A DNA stretch of 64,000 nucleotides from Periweissella cryptocerci (GTDB lineage: Bacteria > Bacillota > Bacilli > Lactobacillales > Lactobacillaceae), in the NCBI RefSeq assembly GCF_004358325.1, contig NZ_CP037940.1, positions 868,001-932,000 of the forward strand. The letters are read 5' to 3'. The stretch's first letter is position 1. Every line of letters begins with the position of its first letter. The translations under genes were made by a program, and so were the position numbers. The notes beneath the pieces were generated by a model. It had not been told where the DNA came from. It saw only the letters and a list, made by a program, of their open reading frames with translations, and did not search any database. Positions 10,101 to 18,672 of the stretch are shown here, in pieces.

Positions 10101-10742
10101 AACCCCGTAAAACGCATAGTCATCAATTCCCGTGACATTACTTAAAGCAGAATCAAAAACCAATTCACCATTCCAGTCGGCATAACGATTTTGCAGGAAA
10201 TCGTCACTAAAACCAGCAATCACGGTCTTATTAGTATCGGTAAAAACTAAATCATCTTTCGTAAAGACATATGCTTGATCGCCTAGCCGGGACGCTTTTT
10301 CCAGTTTTTTCAGCTTTGAATTTGCAGTTTTAGCTGATTTATTCTTTGCTGACGTTAGTTTTTCTTGTGCCGGCGTTATGTCTTTTGTTGGTAACGGCGC
10401 AGGCTCCGCCATTGTGAGAGTAGCCGTATCTTCAGCGGTGATTTTATCGTCTGCTTGCTCATTTGCCGGTGCAGGCGTAACATCCGCCACTGGTAACTCA
10501 GGCTTCTCGTCATTGAGATTGCTAGGAAGCGTGGGGGTATCATTTACTGGTTGCTCGCTCAACTCTGAACGTTCACTAAATATTTCATCAGCTAATACAG
10601 TCGGGGTCGCCCCCATGCCACCAAGTAATGTCACCGTCGCTAAACTAGCGTAAGCCAAACGCTTACTTTGGCGCGAAATTTCTTGCGCCGACTTTCTGTT
10701 ATGTAGCTGGCTAACTGCCTTTCGTTGCTGTCTTGTTTTCAT
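7146..10742 (-). CDS. BspA-type leucine-rich-repeat wall-anchored protein (LPKSG)
   Basis: This 1198-residue surface protein has a long signal peptide (about 1-52, LAYASLATVTLLGGMGATP before VLA-DE). A charged Ala/Pro/Thr stretch follows to about 150. About 30 BspA-type repeats run from 165 to 870, built on the pattern L-x-x-I-G-x-x-A-F-x-x-C-x-N-L. Two MucBP-like beta domains follow (about 900-980 and 985-1065), then a Pro/Gly/Asn-rich wall spanner. LPKSG at about 1166, a hydrophobic helix and RKRRN form the sortase signal. A second LPISG lies upstream in the spanner. Adhesion is likely; the ligand is unknown. GGAGGGAAATT precedes the start. Three paralogues lie in this window. Confidence 0.92.
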   Translation of the reverse strand: MKTRQQRKAVSQLHNRKSAQEISRQSKRLAYASLATVTLLGGMGATPTVLADEIFSERSELSEQPVNDTPTLPSNLNDEKPELPVADVTPAPANEQADDKITAEDTATLTMAEPAPLPTKDITPAQEKLTSAKNKSAKTANSKLKKLEKASRLGDQAYVFTKDDLVFTDTNKTVIAGFSDDFLQNRYADWNGELVFDSALSNVTGIDDYAFYGVENLVSVNLNALTNLTTIGDAAFQDNVNLTNVNFASLPKLTTIGASAFDGCYNLATFNFSGTPALETIGISAFNGCTNLTGLNFDNLTKLKTIGNSAFAGSENVTGINFEKLTALETIGDWAFADTSLTTVNLISLPHLSVIGQSAFATPDAIMKNVTLKDLPLLTSVNDQMLGNCATLVLEDLPGIETLPNQAFSNKNIEKITVQNLPNLTTLGHNVFTNNKLEEVNLLNLPKLTTLGDAPFHAAHNLETVTLDNLPLLTKVPDQAFTLSQSLTTVNFNNLPALTTIGEKAFEMCNSLANLNFDDVSKNLTTISNGALMGCGALESFDFGQFPSLSTLGDQAFGGSGLKTVDLNSLSALSTLGAGVFSDCENLTTVKLENLPQLTTIGDGALGSAVQNATFKDLPLLENFGDDLFEGTYDLTTLTIDNLLGLTSFESDSFAGADFQNLTTVNLFNLPNLITFEYNAFSELPNLTAVNLENVANVTMIGDGAFTNCENLATFAFEKLTGLTRIGEGAFCTTGLTTINLNGLADLSSIGYDAFSFNAQLTSVDFEQLIGLTIIANYAFSSNDNLTAFAFEKIPNLTTIGAGAFSDTGLTAINLSGLTNLTSIGSFAFSNTRSLQQVTVGELAPDIIADFAFFNTRPGGFVVPADASALDTARAFIDKINGNEASGSYNEFLNADRWTIGASITYKYVDESGKVIKQDTDGHSVIPFSFTGYDGASYDIPAVPEIKGYDEPKLISGDETGVLAPFANEIVYQYRTEAQPFTIFWVDTDGNELDSQTYSGYIDDEFDLTPKLIQDYDFQELAGSVLANDNTRSASDFNWMTATELAGQKMKFGDNNGRSYKFIYAKKVALPDDNNNQGQPGDNGTTDTKPDKPTGKPVVPGNIPGPAGGTKPANKPINNPTNLPISGDDKPSGTSGTQGGGTTTTSQNSVQPNNNSQTTQAQTGSLPKSGRVTDYLLPVLGAVLVGIIGLVTFRKRRN

Positions 10743-10951
10743 AATTTCCCTCCAATTGCTTTTCTGTCACTTGCAATTATCGCAACAAACTTTGAATTTT
10801 TTGCGGACACAAAGTGCAGACTTAAGCATGTTTTTGGGTGGAATTTAATTATTTGGTTACCCGGTTGTGAATACTGTAACTAAATATTTTTTTGGAGAGG
10901 CGGTATATTGAGTGGACTGTGACTAAGGATAAAATTACTAAGCAATAAGAA

Positions 10952-10987
10952 AAGACGAGTTTAGCAAAATGCTGCCAAACTCGTCTT
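10952..10987. terminator. Intrinsic terminator-like hairpin
   Basis: AAGACGAGTTT (10952-10962) pairs perfectly with AAACTCGTCTT (10977-10987). A GTTTTTAAC run follows on the plus strand. It lies between the large LRR gene's upstream region and the relics at 11017-11518. The rest of 10743-10950 shows only an AT-rich presumed promoter region. Confidence 0.6.
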
Positions 10988-11016
10988 AGAATTGTTTTTA
11001 ACGACACACTAGCTGA

Positions 11017-11109
11017 TTACATGAAAAACGTGATTACACCTAGAATGGATAGTAGTAGCATAACTCCCAACACTAAGCCTACCGCCGTATAAATGGGATG
11101 TTTTTTTAA
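11017..11109 (-). pseudogene. Relic of a small single-helix membrane protein
   Basis: The minus strand encodes LKKHPIYTAVGLVLGV, followed by a hydrophobic stretch and a stop. There is no start codon, and a stop lies directly upstream in frame. It looks like the C-terminal helix of a lost small membrane protein. I do not recognise the family. Confidence 0.35.
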
Positions 11110-11137
11110 CTATTTATTATATCCAATTCCTCGTTAT

Positions 11138-11518
11138 TTAATTTTGGGATAGGTGTTTAACGCTTTTATCGTTGGTGTCAGCGCTGCTACCATTTAAGTC
11201 TTCGACGTTTAAATAAATATGATAAGGTCGGTCACCCCATCCAGATATATTTCTTTCATAAACATAAATGTGCTTCGGATCGTCTTTAAATTTCACCGCT
11301 ACATCATAACCATTTCATCATGTAGTTCTTCTTAAGACTAATTGATTTAATTAATCCCACTTTTAAATGTTGCTCGTGTTTATATACTCAATTGTATCTT
11401 GCTTTGACGTTGCTTTTTGCATTGGGAAGTTAATTATCCACGCGACACCCAATACTAAAACTAGTAAACCTACAATGCTTGCAATTATCTTATGCGCTTT
11501 TATTACCACGAGTTGCAT
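11138..11518 (-). pseudogene. Frameshifted DUF3139-type gene
   Basis: Translation from 11518 gives a membrane-anchored N-terminus (MQLVVIKAHKIIASIVGLLV). A shifted frame follows with EQHLKVGLIKSISLKKNY, and the first frame resumes with NGYDVAVKFKDDPKHIYVY. This lines up along its whole length with the intact gene at 11545-11892, which has GGYDVKVRLKNDPHYYEYVY at the same place. At least two frameshifts and several stops make it a pseudogene. It lies 26 bases downstream of the intact copy, so it probably arose by tandem duplication. Confidence 0.7.
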
Positions 11519-11544
11519 TCCCCCCGTCAATCGTGAATCTCATT

Positions 11545-11892
11545 TTATTTTGTCAGCGTTGCGTAATGGGCCTTACTTGTTGAATCTACCTCATTTGCAT
11601 AGCTGTCATACTCAAAATAATTAACATGATATTTCCCGTTTGACGCGCCGTTGCTGTACACATATTCGTAATAATGCGGGTCATTTTTTAACCTAACCTT
11701 CACATCATAGCCACCCCAATAAAATGACTTTTTAAACTGCATTTTTGCTACTTGTTGCGGTTTAATCTTTTGCTCGGTCATATACTTGTCGATATTTGTC
11801 GTTGCTTGATGTTTTTGTATCGGATATTGATAAATTAAAAAAGCTCCAATCCCAATGATCAATAATCCAATGACACCAATCGACTTTTTCAT
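11545..11892 (-). CDS. DUF3139-type membrane-anchored protein
   Basis: A 115-residue protein with a single N-terminal membrane helix (about 5-22, IGVIGLLIIGIGAFLIY). An extracellular alpha/beta region follows with the GYDVKVRLKNDPHYYEYVY pattern of the Firmicute DUF3139 family. Function is unknown for the family. A degraded tandem copy lies immediately downstream and a DUF805 gene 43 bases upstream on the same strand, so the genes may be co-transcribed. Confidence 0.7.
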   Translation of the reverse strand: MKKSIGVIGLLIIGIGAFLIYQYPIQKHQATTNIDKYMTEQKIKPQQVAKMQFKKSFYWGGYDVKVRLKNDPHYYEYVYSNGASNGKYHVNYFEYDSYANEVDSTSKAHYATLTK

Positions 11893-11935
11893 TTAAGCTC
11901 TCCCTTGTATTGCAAATGATAATAAATGAATTCTC

Positions 11936-12496
11936 CTACAACCTAGGCATTACAACAGTTACCCCAATCACAATTGCCAATTCTATTACCCCAAAGGCGA
12001 TTGCGACTGGTAGTTTCGTTAAAATGCTTGCCGTTTCGGTTTGGTGGGGCAGTTGCCAATCTTGGACCGCCGCATACAAGCTGGTTGGCATTAATGCGAC
12101 TACAAGCCACAGAAATGGGACAAATGGGTATAAAATAATTAGCGCCCATGGCCAATTGGCATCATGCATACGGCGAACGTTTAAACTTAACTCCGCCAAG
12201 GCAATCCACAGAAAAAAAGCAAGTGCAATTCCAAGTGTAAAACTAGCCCAGCCAATCGTAAATGTATTGAGGTGGAAATTTTCCTTACCCACAAGTAGTC
12301 CAAATAATGCCGCTAAAACATTGTAAATGACTACAATCAGTAGCCAACCTAAATTACCAAACCAGTAGTCACTGCGCGTGGCCCGACTACGGTAATCAAA
12401 AACATGTGTAAAAAATTCAATTGTCGCCTTGAGCAAATTAGTTGGTTTTACATTGAGTTGCTGATTAACCATCTCTTTAAACTGTTCTGAATCCAT
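11936..12496 (-). CDS. DUF805 family membrane protein
   Basis: About 186 residues with four predicted membrane helices. FDYRSRATRSDYWFGNL before the first helix is the signature of DUF805 (YhaH-like) inner-membrane proteins of unknown role. The upstream ATG at 12502 overlaps the GGGG ribosome binding site. The ATG at 12496, six bases after GGGG, is preferred. Confidence 0.85.
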   Translation of the reverse strand: MDSEQFKEMVNQQLNVKPTNLLKATIEFFTHVFDYRSRATRSDYWFGNLGWLLIVVIYNVLAALFGLLVGKENFHLNTFTIGWASFTLGIALAFFLWIALAELSLNVRRMHDANWPWALIILYPFVPFLWLVVALMPTSLYAAVQDWQLPHQTETASILTKLPVAIAFGVIELAIVIGVTVVMPRL

Positions 12497-12611
12497 TAAC
12501 ATCCCCTATTCCCTTTTTGCATAGTAATAACTTAACATTTATGATATTTTATCATTTAACGTACGTGATGTCCCGTTATTTGTTAGTCAAATCTTGATTC
12601 CGGGTGCAAAA

Positions 12612-12648
12612 AAACACCACTATCTATACAAATCAAATAGCAGTGTTT
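12612..12648. terminator. Imperfect terminator hairpin
   Basis: AAACACCACTAT pairs with ATAGCAGTGTTT with two mismatches. It lies between the DUF805 gene and the next small membrane gene upstream and would end the latter's leftward transcript. Confidence 0.5.
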
Positions 12649-12758
12649 ATATTTCTTTATTCCGTCAACAATCGATACAACCCAAATGGGACTTCATGCG
12701 CTAATTCACGTAACGCACTACCTTTTTAAGCTTACTCATAATTGGTTATTATTTTAAG

Positions 12759-12983
12759 TCACAGTTGTCTACGGCCACCTATTTCCCGTTTTCTTTCCCT
12801 GATTTTCTTATTAAAAAAGATATTCATCACAATCGAAGCACCGGCCGTAATAAGTACTAATAATCCCGTAACATCCATGCTAATTAAATAGTGGCGGGTA
12901 TTAAACAATATTAAAAACACAACAAACACAGTTTGCCCAATCCAAGCCCCGATAGACTGCCATAAAAATCGATGATACAACAT
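12759..12983 (-). CDS. Small two-helix membrane protein, unknown
   Basis: A 74-residue protein with two hydrophobic segments (about 10-30 and 36-58) and a strongly basic C-terminus (KKIRERKREIGGRR). GGGGGATAAAAA precedes the ATG. I do not recognise a family. The architecture is common in small lactobacillar membrane proteins of unknown role. Confidence 0.6.
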   Translation of the reverse strand: MLYHRFLWQSIGAWIGQTVFVVFLILFNTRHYLISMDVTGLLVLITAGASIVMNIFFNKKIRERKREIGGRRQL

Positions 12984-13281
12984 TTTTTATCCCCCATGTT
13001 GGAAATTGAGTGCTCATGTTAGACCATTAATCAAAAACAGCGTTCATGATTTCCAATGATTTATTACACCTATTATTTTCAAATAATATCATACGATTAC
13101 CGGTGGCGCTTGATTATTAAGCAATTGCAAGCAATACGTGCAAAACCGTGCTTACTCCATTAGATCCCCGCATTATGTTAACGGCATAAACTTTCCGGTT
13201 TTTCACTTGATTTCGGTCATATTCTCTTCGCATTTCTCCGGTAATCTTGAGTAATACTATTACCGGATGGAGATTAAGAAC

Positions 13282-15201
13282 ATGACAAAAACAATAAAGC
13301 GCCACAAACAACTGCTTTATACAAGTCTTGCCACCATGACATTGGCTAGTAGCATGGGACCTAGCGTGTTAGTATCTGCTGATACATTAAGTACCACTGA
13401 TACGGTACAAGTTGATCACAATTTGGTTTCCGATACTGATGCAAGCATTCCATTAGCTCCGGCCACGCTTTCAGACTCAACAAACATCATGCCACCTTTG
13501 CCTAGTCCACAAGTAATTCAACCGGCTGCACCAATTAAAAAATCAATTGCCAACAAAGCTAGTTCCGCAACTGACTCGCCAAATACGGCAAAAAAGAACA
13601 CGCTAACAGCAAAACCAGTTACACGAACCAAGCAATCAACGCCGACCGCTAAAATTGGCTCGGAAACGCATGTGTTCACGCGCGATGAACTCGATATCAC
13701 TGGGACAACCATCAACGGCTTTAACGCAGCCGGAATGGCAATTAGCGAATCGCCTGATTGGGATGGCGCGTTAACATTTGCCCCTGAACTCAACGATATA
13801 ACTGTGATTGCTGATAGTGCTTTTGCGGATTATGCTGCAATTACCAGCATTGATTTTTCAACCCTGCCAAATCTAATTTCAATTGGCGCGTATGCATTCG
13901 ATGGCCTTGCAAATGTAACATCCATTGAATTAGCTAACCTGAATCATCTAGTCGAAATTGGTAAAGGAGCTTTTGCAACAAATACCAATCTCACCTCGCT
14001 TACCTTTGAAAACCTACCTGAGTTACAAACAATTGGTAGCGAAACTTTTTATTATGATATTCCATTAGCGACCGTTCGTTTAGTTAATTTACCTAAGCTA
14101 ACTTTTCTTGGAGACTACAATTTTAACTTTGCTTCAGTCAAGGAAATTACAGTTGGTAACTTAAACCCACAGTTAGTCTTAGGTGACCATACCTTTGCTT
14201 CCAATATCCAACTAGCCGGTATTGTTTTCCCGAGTGACACATCAACAAGTTCAATCGCCTCCGCACAAACCTTTGTCGATTATATCAATGAATATATTGA
14301 CTACACGGATGATTACTCTGAAGACGAACACTGGACCCTTGGTGGCACGATGACCTATAAATTTATCGATGATAACGATAACATCATCTCGTCACTAACA
14401 CCCATTACGTTTACTGGGCGTGTCGGTGAAAGTTACGACCTGCCCGAAATACCAACTGTGCCGGGTTACGGCGCTGTCGAACTAGTATCGACGATTACTC
14501 CGGGCACATTTTTAGCTGGGCCAAATGAGCTTGTGTATAAGTATAGCCGCACTAAGGCTGCACCGTTCTCCATCTATTATGTGGATGCCAATGACAAAGA
14601 AATTGCGCCGACCCAAACGTTTGACGATTCTCCTGACATCATGCTCACCTTGTCTGCCCAAAGTATTGATGGCTACACCTTCAAAGAACTTTACGGCAGT
14701 AAAACGCCGACGTCGCGGGCAGTCTCAGACTTTGAATGGGCTGGTGCGCATGAGCTAATCGATACCTCAATTTCACTAGGCGATAACGCTGGCCGTAGCT
14801 ATAAGTTTGTTTATGATGAAAATGTCACTGGCCCCGATACAAATAATCCCGGCGAGACAGGAAAAACTGAAAACACCCCGCAAGCCACGGAACCAATTGC
14901 CAAGCCTACCAATCCAACTCCTGCCACTCCCACAAACACCGATAAAAATCCGGTTTCTGATACGGATAAAACACCTGCCAACAAGCTCCCTGGCACCGGT
15001 GGTGGTGACTCCACTGGCAAGAAAAATGCCGCTAATAACAGCAACAAAACACAGCACGCCACGAATACTGAAGCAACTAAAAGTGACACAATGCTACCAA
15101 AATCAGGTAGCATTCAAAATTACTTACTGCCAGTCCTCGGTGCGATGTTGACGACTAGTCTAGTTGCTCTGTACGCCTTTAAAAAGAAGCGTAATCACTA
15201 G
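13282..15201 (+). CDS. BspA-type LRR wall-anchored protein (LPKSG), rightward
   Basis: This 639-residue protein has a signal peptide with the family motif (LLYTSLATMTLASSMGPS, cleaved near VSA). A Ser/Thr/Pro linker is followed by about six BspA-type repeats (about 165-310), two MucBP-like domains (about 350-420 and 430-510) and a Pro/Thr/Asn-rich spanner. LPKSG stands near residue 605, followed by a helix and KKKRNH. An extra LPGTG lies about 50 residues before it. The ATG at 13282 follows GGAG by nine bases and is chosen over the one at 13267. It is the only one of the four paralogues on the plus strand and has the fewest repeats. Confidence 0.9.
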   Translation: MTKTIKRHKQLLYTSLATMTLASSMGPSVLVSADTLSTTDTVQVDHNLVSDTDASIPLAPATLSDSTNIMPPLPSPQVIQPAAPIKKSIANKASSATDSPNTAKKNTLTAKPVTRTKQSTPTAKIGSETHVFTRDELDITGTTINGFNAAGMAISESPDWDGALTFAPELNDITVIADSAFADYAAITSIDFSTLPNLISIGAYAFDGLANVTSIELANLNHLVEIGKGAFATNTNLTSLTFENLPELQTIGSETFYYDIPLATVRLVNLPKLTFLGDYNFNFASVKEITVGNLNPQLVLGDHTFASNIQLAGIVFPSDTSTSSIASAQTFVDYINEYIDYTDDYSEDEHWTLGGTMTYKFIDDNDNIISSLTPITFTGRVGESYDLPEIPTVPGYGAVELVSTITPGTFLAGPNELVYKYSRTKAAPFSIYYVDANDKEIAPTQTFDDSPDIMLTLSAQSIDGYTFKELYGSKTPTSRAVSDFEWAGAHELIDTSISLGDNAGRSYKFVYDENVTGPDTNNPGETGKTENTPQATEPIAKPTNPTPATPTNTDKNPVSDTDKTPANKLPGTGGGDSTGKKNAANNSNKTQHATNTEATKSDTMLPKSGSIQNYLLPVLGAMLTTSLVALYAFKKKRNH

Positions 15202-15218
15202 TTATTATTTATTACGTC

Positions 15219-15259
15219 AAAAAAGCAATCGCTCACATTTATGTCAGCGATTGCTTTTT
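15219..15259 (+). terminator. Strong intrinsic terminator of the LRR gene
   Basis: AAAAAAGCAATCGCT (15219-15233) pairs with AGCGATTGCTTTTT (15246-15259), followed by T-rich sequence. It starts 18 bases after the stop codon. Confidence 0.92.
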
Positions 15260-15381
15260 GGTGTTGTGCGACTAGTACTTGGAACATAGTGGGATTCCCA
15301 ATAAACAATGTACCAAATCACACCAATTAACATGTTCAAACGACGACATTTCATTTTGTAGTGGTATCAAATTCCCTTGTA

Positions 15382-15493
15382 AATTATTATACTTTTCATG
15401 ATTATTATACTTTCGTCTAAACAGCTACAGACCGCCGTTTTCACGTCCTAATTATTATACTTCCAACGATTATTAAACTTTTGTTCAGACAGC
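15382..15493. repeat. Imperfect direct repeat, two 43-44-base copies
   Basis: Copies at 15382-15424 and 15450-15493 each contain AATTATTATACTT, then ATTATTA-AACTTT and end CAGC. They lie in the 350-base gap between the LRR gene terminator and the coiled-coil gene. No gene is visible in that gap. Confidence 0.6.
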
Positions 15494-15524
15494 AAAAAAG
15501 CTAAGACCTACTGCGTCCTAGCTT
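15494..15524 (-). terminator. Intrinsic terminator of the coiled-coil gene
   Basis: AAGCTAAGAC pairs with GTCCTAGCTT, preceded on the plus strand by an A-run that reads as a T-run for leftward transcripts. Confidence 0.75.
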
Positions 15525-15554
15525 CGTTTGGTACTGCTAATTTACATTAAAATA

Positions 15555-17615
15555 TTATTTCTCGCCACTAAACGCATCGACGACTGTGCGGAGTGAGCTT
15601 TGGGCTTGCTTGCCGGATAGCGTGTAGTATGAGTCTTCGGCTAGCCCCATCGGATTAGTGTCGAACAGGATACGAATGTGAGTTGGGCGGTTGCGGTTTT
15701 TCCAGCCATCCAAGATGCCGTGATAAGTGGCGTGGTGCATACCATTCATGAAGGCAAAGACCATGTCGTATTGCGTATTGAATACTTGTGGCCACACTTG
15801 TTTGTCATTTTTTTGCTTCGTGTCCAAAATCGTGACGGTGGCGCCGAGTTGTTCCAGCAATTGCTTGTGCCGGGTCATGCGCATCCATGTTACGAGCAAG
15901 ATTTTTTTACCAGCTAAAACTCGTTTGAATTTGGCAAATTCAGCGTCGGCAGGATTCGGGTCTACTGGGTCAGATACTTGCCCGAGTTCTTCGATCAATT
16001 TTACTTTTTGCGAGTAACGTTGAATGCGAATCGCGAATTTTGTATCGTTGGGATAATCATTCAAATCGTAGCCATTACAATCAAGGTCGGCATATTCGTG
16101 CCCGTTTTTTGAAAGCAGCACATATTCGCCGCCATCCCCTTTGGTCAAGATTCCGGTATCTGGTTCCCAAATGTTAAATTCCACATCACGGTCAGTCACC
16201 AGCGACACATGCTGAGCTAGCGCGTACAAACCGGAGTAAGCGCGCCAATTCTCATGGCTGAGCAACTGATCTAATTCGGCAATGCGCTCGGGAATTGACG
16301 TATTAGCAACTGGTTCCACAGGGCTCTGTGGTGTGTCGATTTCCGCTTTAAATGTCTGTGCATCCGCCAGCTGATTTTGCAATTCACTAATCAGTTCATT
16401 GTTAGTACTTAAATTCTGCGTTAACGCTACAGCATGTTGCGTCAATTGTTGGTTTTGTTGTTTTAAGGCGGCAATTTGTTGTTCATAGACCGTCACATCA
16501 ACATCCGCAGTGGTGCTTTGTTTAATCGTCCGAATTTGTTGAATCAGCGCTTGTTGAATAATGTTGGCATCGCTGAATTCATCATTGGTGCTGGTAGGAA
16601 CGACTGGGCTGACTGGTTGTGGTGCTGTAATTGCAGGCACGTTTTCCATCGGCTTAGTGGTCTTCATTTCAGCAGCCGGTTCGTCAGTTTTTAGGTACAA
16701 ACTTTCATTGTATGTGGCTAGCAAATCAACATATTGCGTATTTTTGGCAGCTAATTGCTCCTGCACATCGTTTAGCTCTGTATTTGCACGCTCCAGTTGG
16801 CGTTGAAGTTCGGCTGGGGTTTCTTTTGCATGGCGCAGCAAACTCTCAGTCGCACTCACCTGCTTGCGAAGGTCGATAATCGTGTCCGCGTCTTTTTTAC
16901 GCAACGCTACATGGCGCGCGCGTGTGCTATCCAATTCACCTTCAAGCATGTGTACCTGATGCGTTGCGTCCTCAAGTTCCTTCACTTTTTGTTGGAACTC
17001 CTTGATTTGCTTCGTAATTTTCTTGGCTTGGCGGGTATTTTGACTCGTTAATTCCTGTACCTGCGCCGTCAATTCGGGATTGTCATTATTGGTGCTTTGT
17101 GGACTTGCCACGTCATCCCCGTCGTCTAATTCAACCACGACAATATCACCCGCATCGTCTACACTCAGGCCATTATCCCGTAATTCATCGGCTTTGACTG
17201 TTGCTAAAGTTGTTGCCAATTCAGTGATACTTGGCATTTCCTCTTGGGCGACCGCCCCGTAAAATTCAGGACTCAGCTTGTAAATAAAACTGAGTAAATC
17301 TAATTTAGGCGCATTGAGGTTTTCATAATATTTAGTAACGCGGCGTTTTTGGCCCGTTACTTGATCGATGTCATACGTTAATTTAAGGTTATAATCACGG
17401 TGCGTTATCCGTTTCATTTTCAATAACAAGCTCTTAATTTCACCAGTGTGGGCGAGTAACGACCACTCCCCATCGTGACGCAACTGAGCGTCTTTTTTAA
17501 GTAAAACCATCAATAATAAATCTAAATCCCCATTCACAACGTTAATTTTTTGCTGCTTCTCATCATTTTTCTTTTTCAATAATATTTGTTTTTGTTGCTT
17601 ACTAGATAATTTCAT
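15555..17615 (-). CDS. Large coiled-coil protein with DUF2325-like C-terminus
   Basis: A cytoplasmic protein of about 686 residues. It has a lysine-rich start, a helical N-terminal domain (about 20-140) and an acidic linker. A long coiled coil spans about 175-310, a second lies at about 370-440, and a globular C-terminal region covers 470-686. Near 570-670, KKILLVTWMRMTRHKQLLEQL, then AFMNGMHHATYH and ILFDTNPMG resemble the single-domain DUF2325 family, which often accompanies defence or signalling genes. The assignment is tentative. The ATG at 17615 follows GAGGTGGGACGG and is preferred over the GTG at 17624. It stands alone on its transcript. Confidence 0.55.
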   Translation of the reverse strand: MKLSSKQQKQILLKKKNDEKQQKINVVNGDLDLLLMVLLKKDAQLRHDGEWSLLAHTGEIKSLLLKMKRITHRDYNLKLTYDIDQVTGQKRRVTKYYENLNAPKLDLLSFIYKLSPEFYGAVAQEEMPSITELATTLATVKADELRDNGLSVDDAGDIVVVELDDGDDVASPQSTNNDNPELTAQVQELTSQNTRQAKKITKQIKEFQQKVKELEDATHQVHMLEGELDSTRARHVALRKKDADTIIDLRKQVSATESLLRHAKETPAELQRQLERANTELNDVQEQLAAKNTQYVDLLATYNESLYLKTDEPAAEMKTTKPMENVPAITAPQPVSPVVPTSTNDEFSDANIIQQALIQQIRTIKQSTTADVDVTVYEQQIAALKQQNQQLTQHAVALTQNLSTNNELISELQNQLADAQTFKAEIDTPQSPVEPVANTSIPERIAELDQLLSHENWRAYSGLYALAQHVSLVTDRDVEFNIWEPDTGILTKGDGGEYVLLSKNGHEYADLDCNGYDLNDYPNDTKFAIRIQRYSQKVKLIEELGQVSDPVDPNPADAEFAKFKRVLAGKKILLVTWMRMTRHKQLLEQLGATVTILDTKQKNDKQVWPQVFNTQYDMVFAFMNGMHHATYHGILDGWKNRNRPTHIRILFDTNPMGLAEDSYYTLSGKQAQSSLRTVVDAFSGEK

Positions 17616-17750
17616 CCGTCCCACCTCTTAGTTTCTTCCCCAATACATTCATAATATTTTATGTACTTATTAATTTTATCACTTTATTGTAATGCTTGGT
17701 GTCTTATACGCTCAAAGTTTTGGACTAATTTGAGCTTGTTGGGTCACTGA

Positions 17751-17795
17751 GTGCTGGTAAATTATTTGGTGGACTACGCTGGAGGCACCATACCA
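17751..17795. repeat. Degenerate fragment of the dispersed element
   Basis: GAGTGCTGGTAAATTATTTG followed by GACTACGCTGGAGGCACC resembles one arm of the dispersed intergenic element. Both ends and the hairpin core are missing. Confidence 0.45.
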
Positions 17796-17833
17796 AACAA
17801 AAGGCAGTGAGTATACCTGCAAACCAGTAACGC

Positions 17834-17871
17834 AAAAAGACATCAACTAATCGATATAGCGATGTCTTTTC
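17834..17871 (-). terminator. Intrinsic terminator of the envelope operon
   Basis: AAAAAGACATC pairs with GATGTCTTTT, ending in a T-run for leftward transcripts. It lies 20 bases past the last gene of the 17892-20606 operon. Confidence 0.8.
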
Positions 17872-17891
17872 CTTTTTTGGATCTTTCAAAG

Positions 17892-18668
17892 TTACTCATA
17901 TGTGAAACCAAAGCTGTTTTGCTTAGCTATGGCTTTTGTTGGATAAAAGAATGCTATAGCGTAATCTTTCTCACTAACCTCAAAGTAAATATAAACCGTA
18001 TTTTTAAAATACACGATTTGCAATTGCGAACCAGTCCCCTCTAATACATAGACATTTGGATTATTATGGTATTGCCCTTTGACTTTATTATTTAGTGTAC
18101 ATTTTTGACCGAGATAATTAACTTCCGGGCCACAGTCCTGTACTGTCGCCTTGCCCCTCACCTTGGTCTTAGTCACTTTAATCTTTTCATATTTTTTCTT
18201 GTTTGAATAATAAGCATACCAAGTACCTTGCATTTTCTTAGGTATTATCAGTGGTGGATTGGCTTTATTCTTTGATTTATACAACGTCACTGATTTCCGA
18301 TAGCCTCCATCCCCAACAAGGGTATATTTTAGTGTCTTTTTAGCTTTGTTATATGTTAAATACGAAACCGGTGCGGCAGGACCAGATCCACTACCAATAA
18401 ATATTTTGTTTGCACTAATTTTCGCTTTCATCTTCATGTTAACAGGCTCAATCGATGTTTTACCCTTAGCTTTTTTGGCGGTAACTTTTAATTTGTAGTA
18501 TCTGCCGTTTTTGTACTGATACCATGTTCCCCGAAACTGTTTCGGAATTGTTTTGTTAACTCGTTCAACTTTAGTATCTGCTGCAGAGACATTGAGCGGT
18601 GCAATTGCACTAACTGTAACACTTACAACCAAACCGATTGCAAATAAAACTCCAACTAATTTTTTCAT
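17892..18668 (-). CDS. Secreted protein with two GTWY repeats, unknown
   Basis: 258 residues with a signal peptide (about 1-29, cleaved near VSA-AD). Two related beta-rich units follow. The first begins IPKQFRGTWYQYKNGRYYKL and the second IPKKMQGTWYAYYSNKKKYE, each with a lysine-rich strand after it. The pattern recalls lipocalin-like extracytoplasmic proteins of lactobacilli, but I cannot name a family. It starts four bases after the preceding lipoprotein gene, so it is in the same operon. Confidence 0.7.
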   Translation of the reverse strand: MKKLVGVLFAIGLVVSVTVSAIAPLNVSAADTKVERVNKTIPKQFRGTWYQYKNGRYYKLKVTAKKAKGKTSIEPVNMKMKAKISANKIFIGSGSGPAAPVSYLTYNKAKKTLKYTLVGDGGYRKSVTLYKSKNKANPPLIIPKKMQGTWYAYYSNKKKYEKIKVTKTKVRGKATVQDCGPEVNYLGQKCTLNNKVKGQYHNNPNVYVLEGTGSQLQIVYFKNTVYIYFEVSEKDYAIAFFYPTKAIAKQNSFGFTYE

Positions 18669-18672
18669 GATC

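Noticed and set aside
14776..15057. Minus-strand frames over the spacer of the LRR gene at 13282
   Set aside because: Low-complexity antisense of the Pro/Thr-rich wall spanner.
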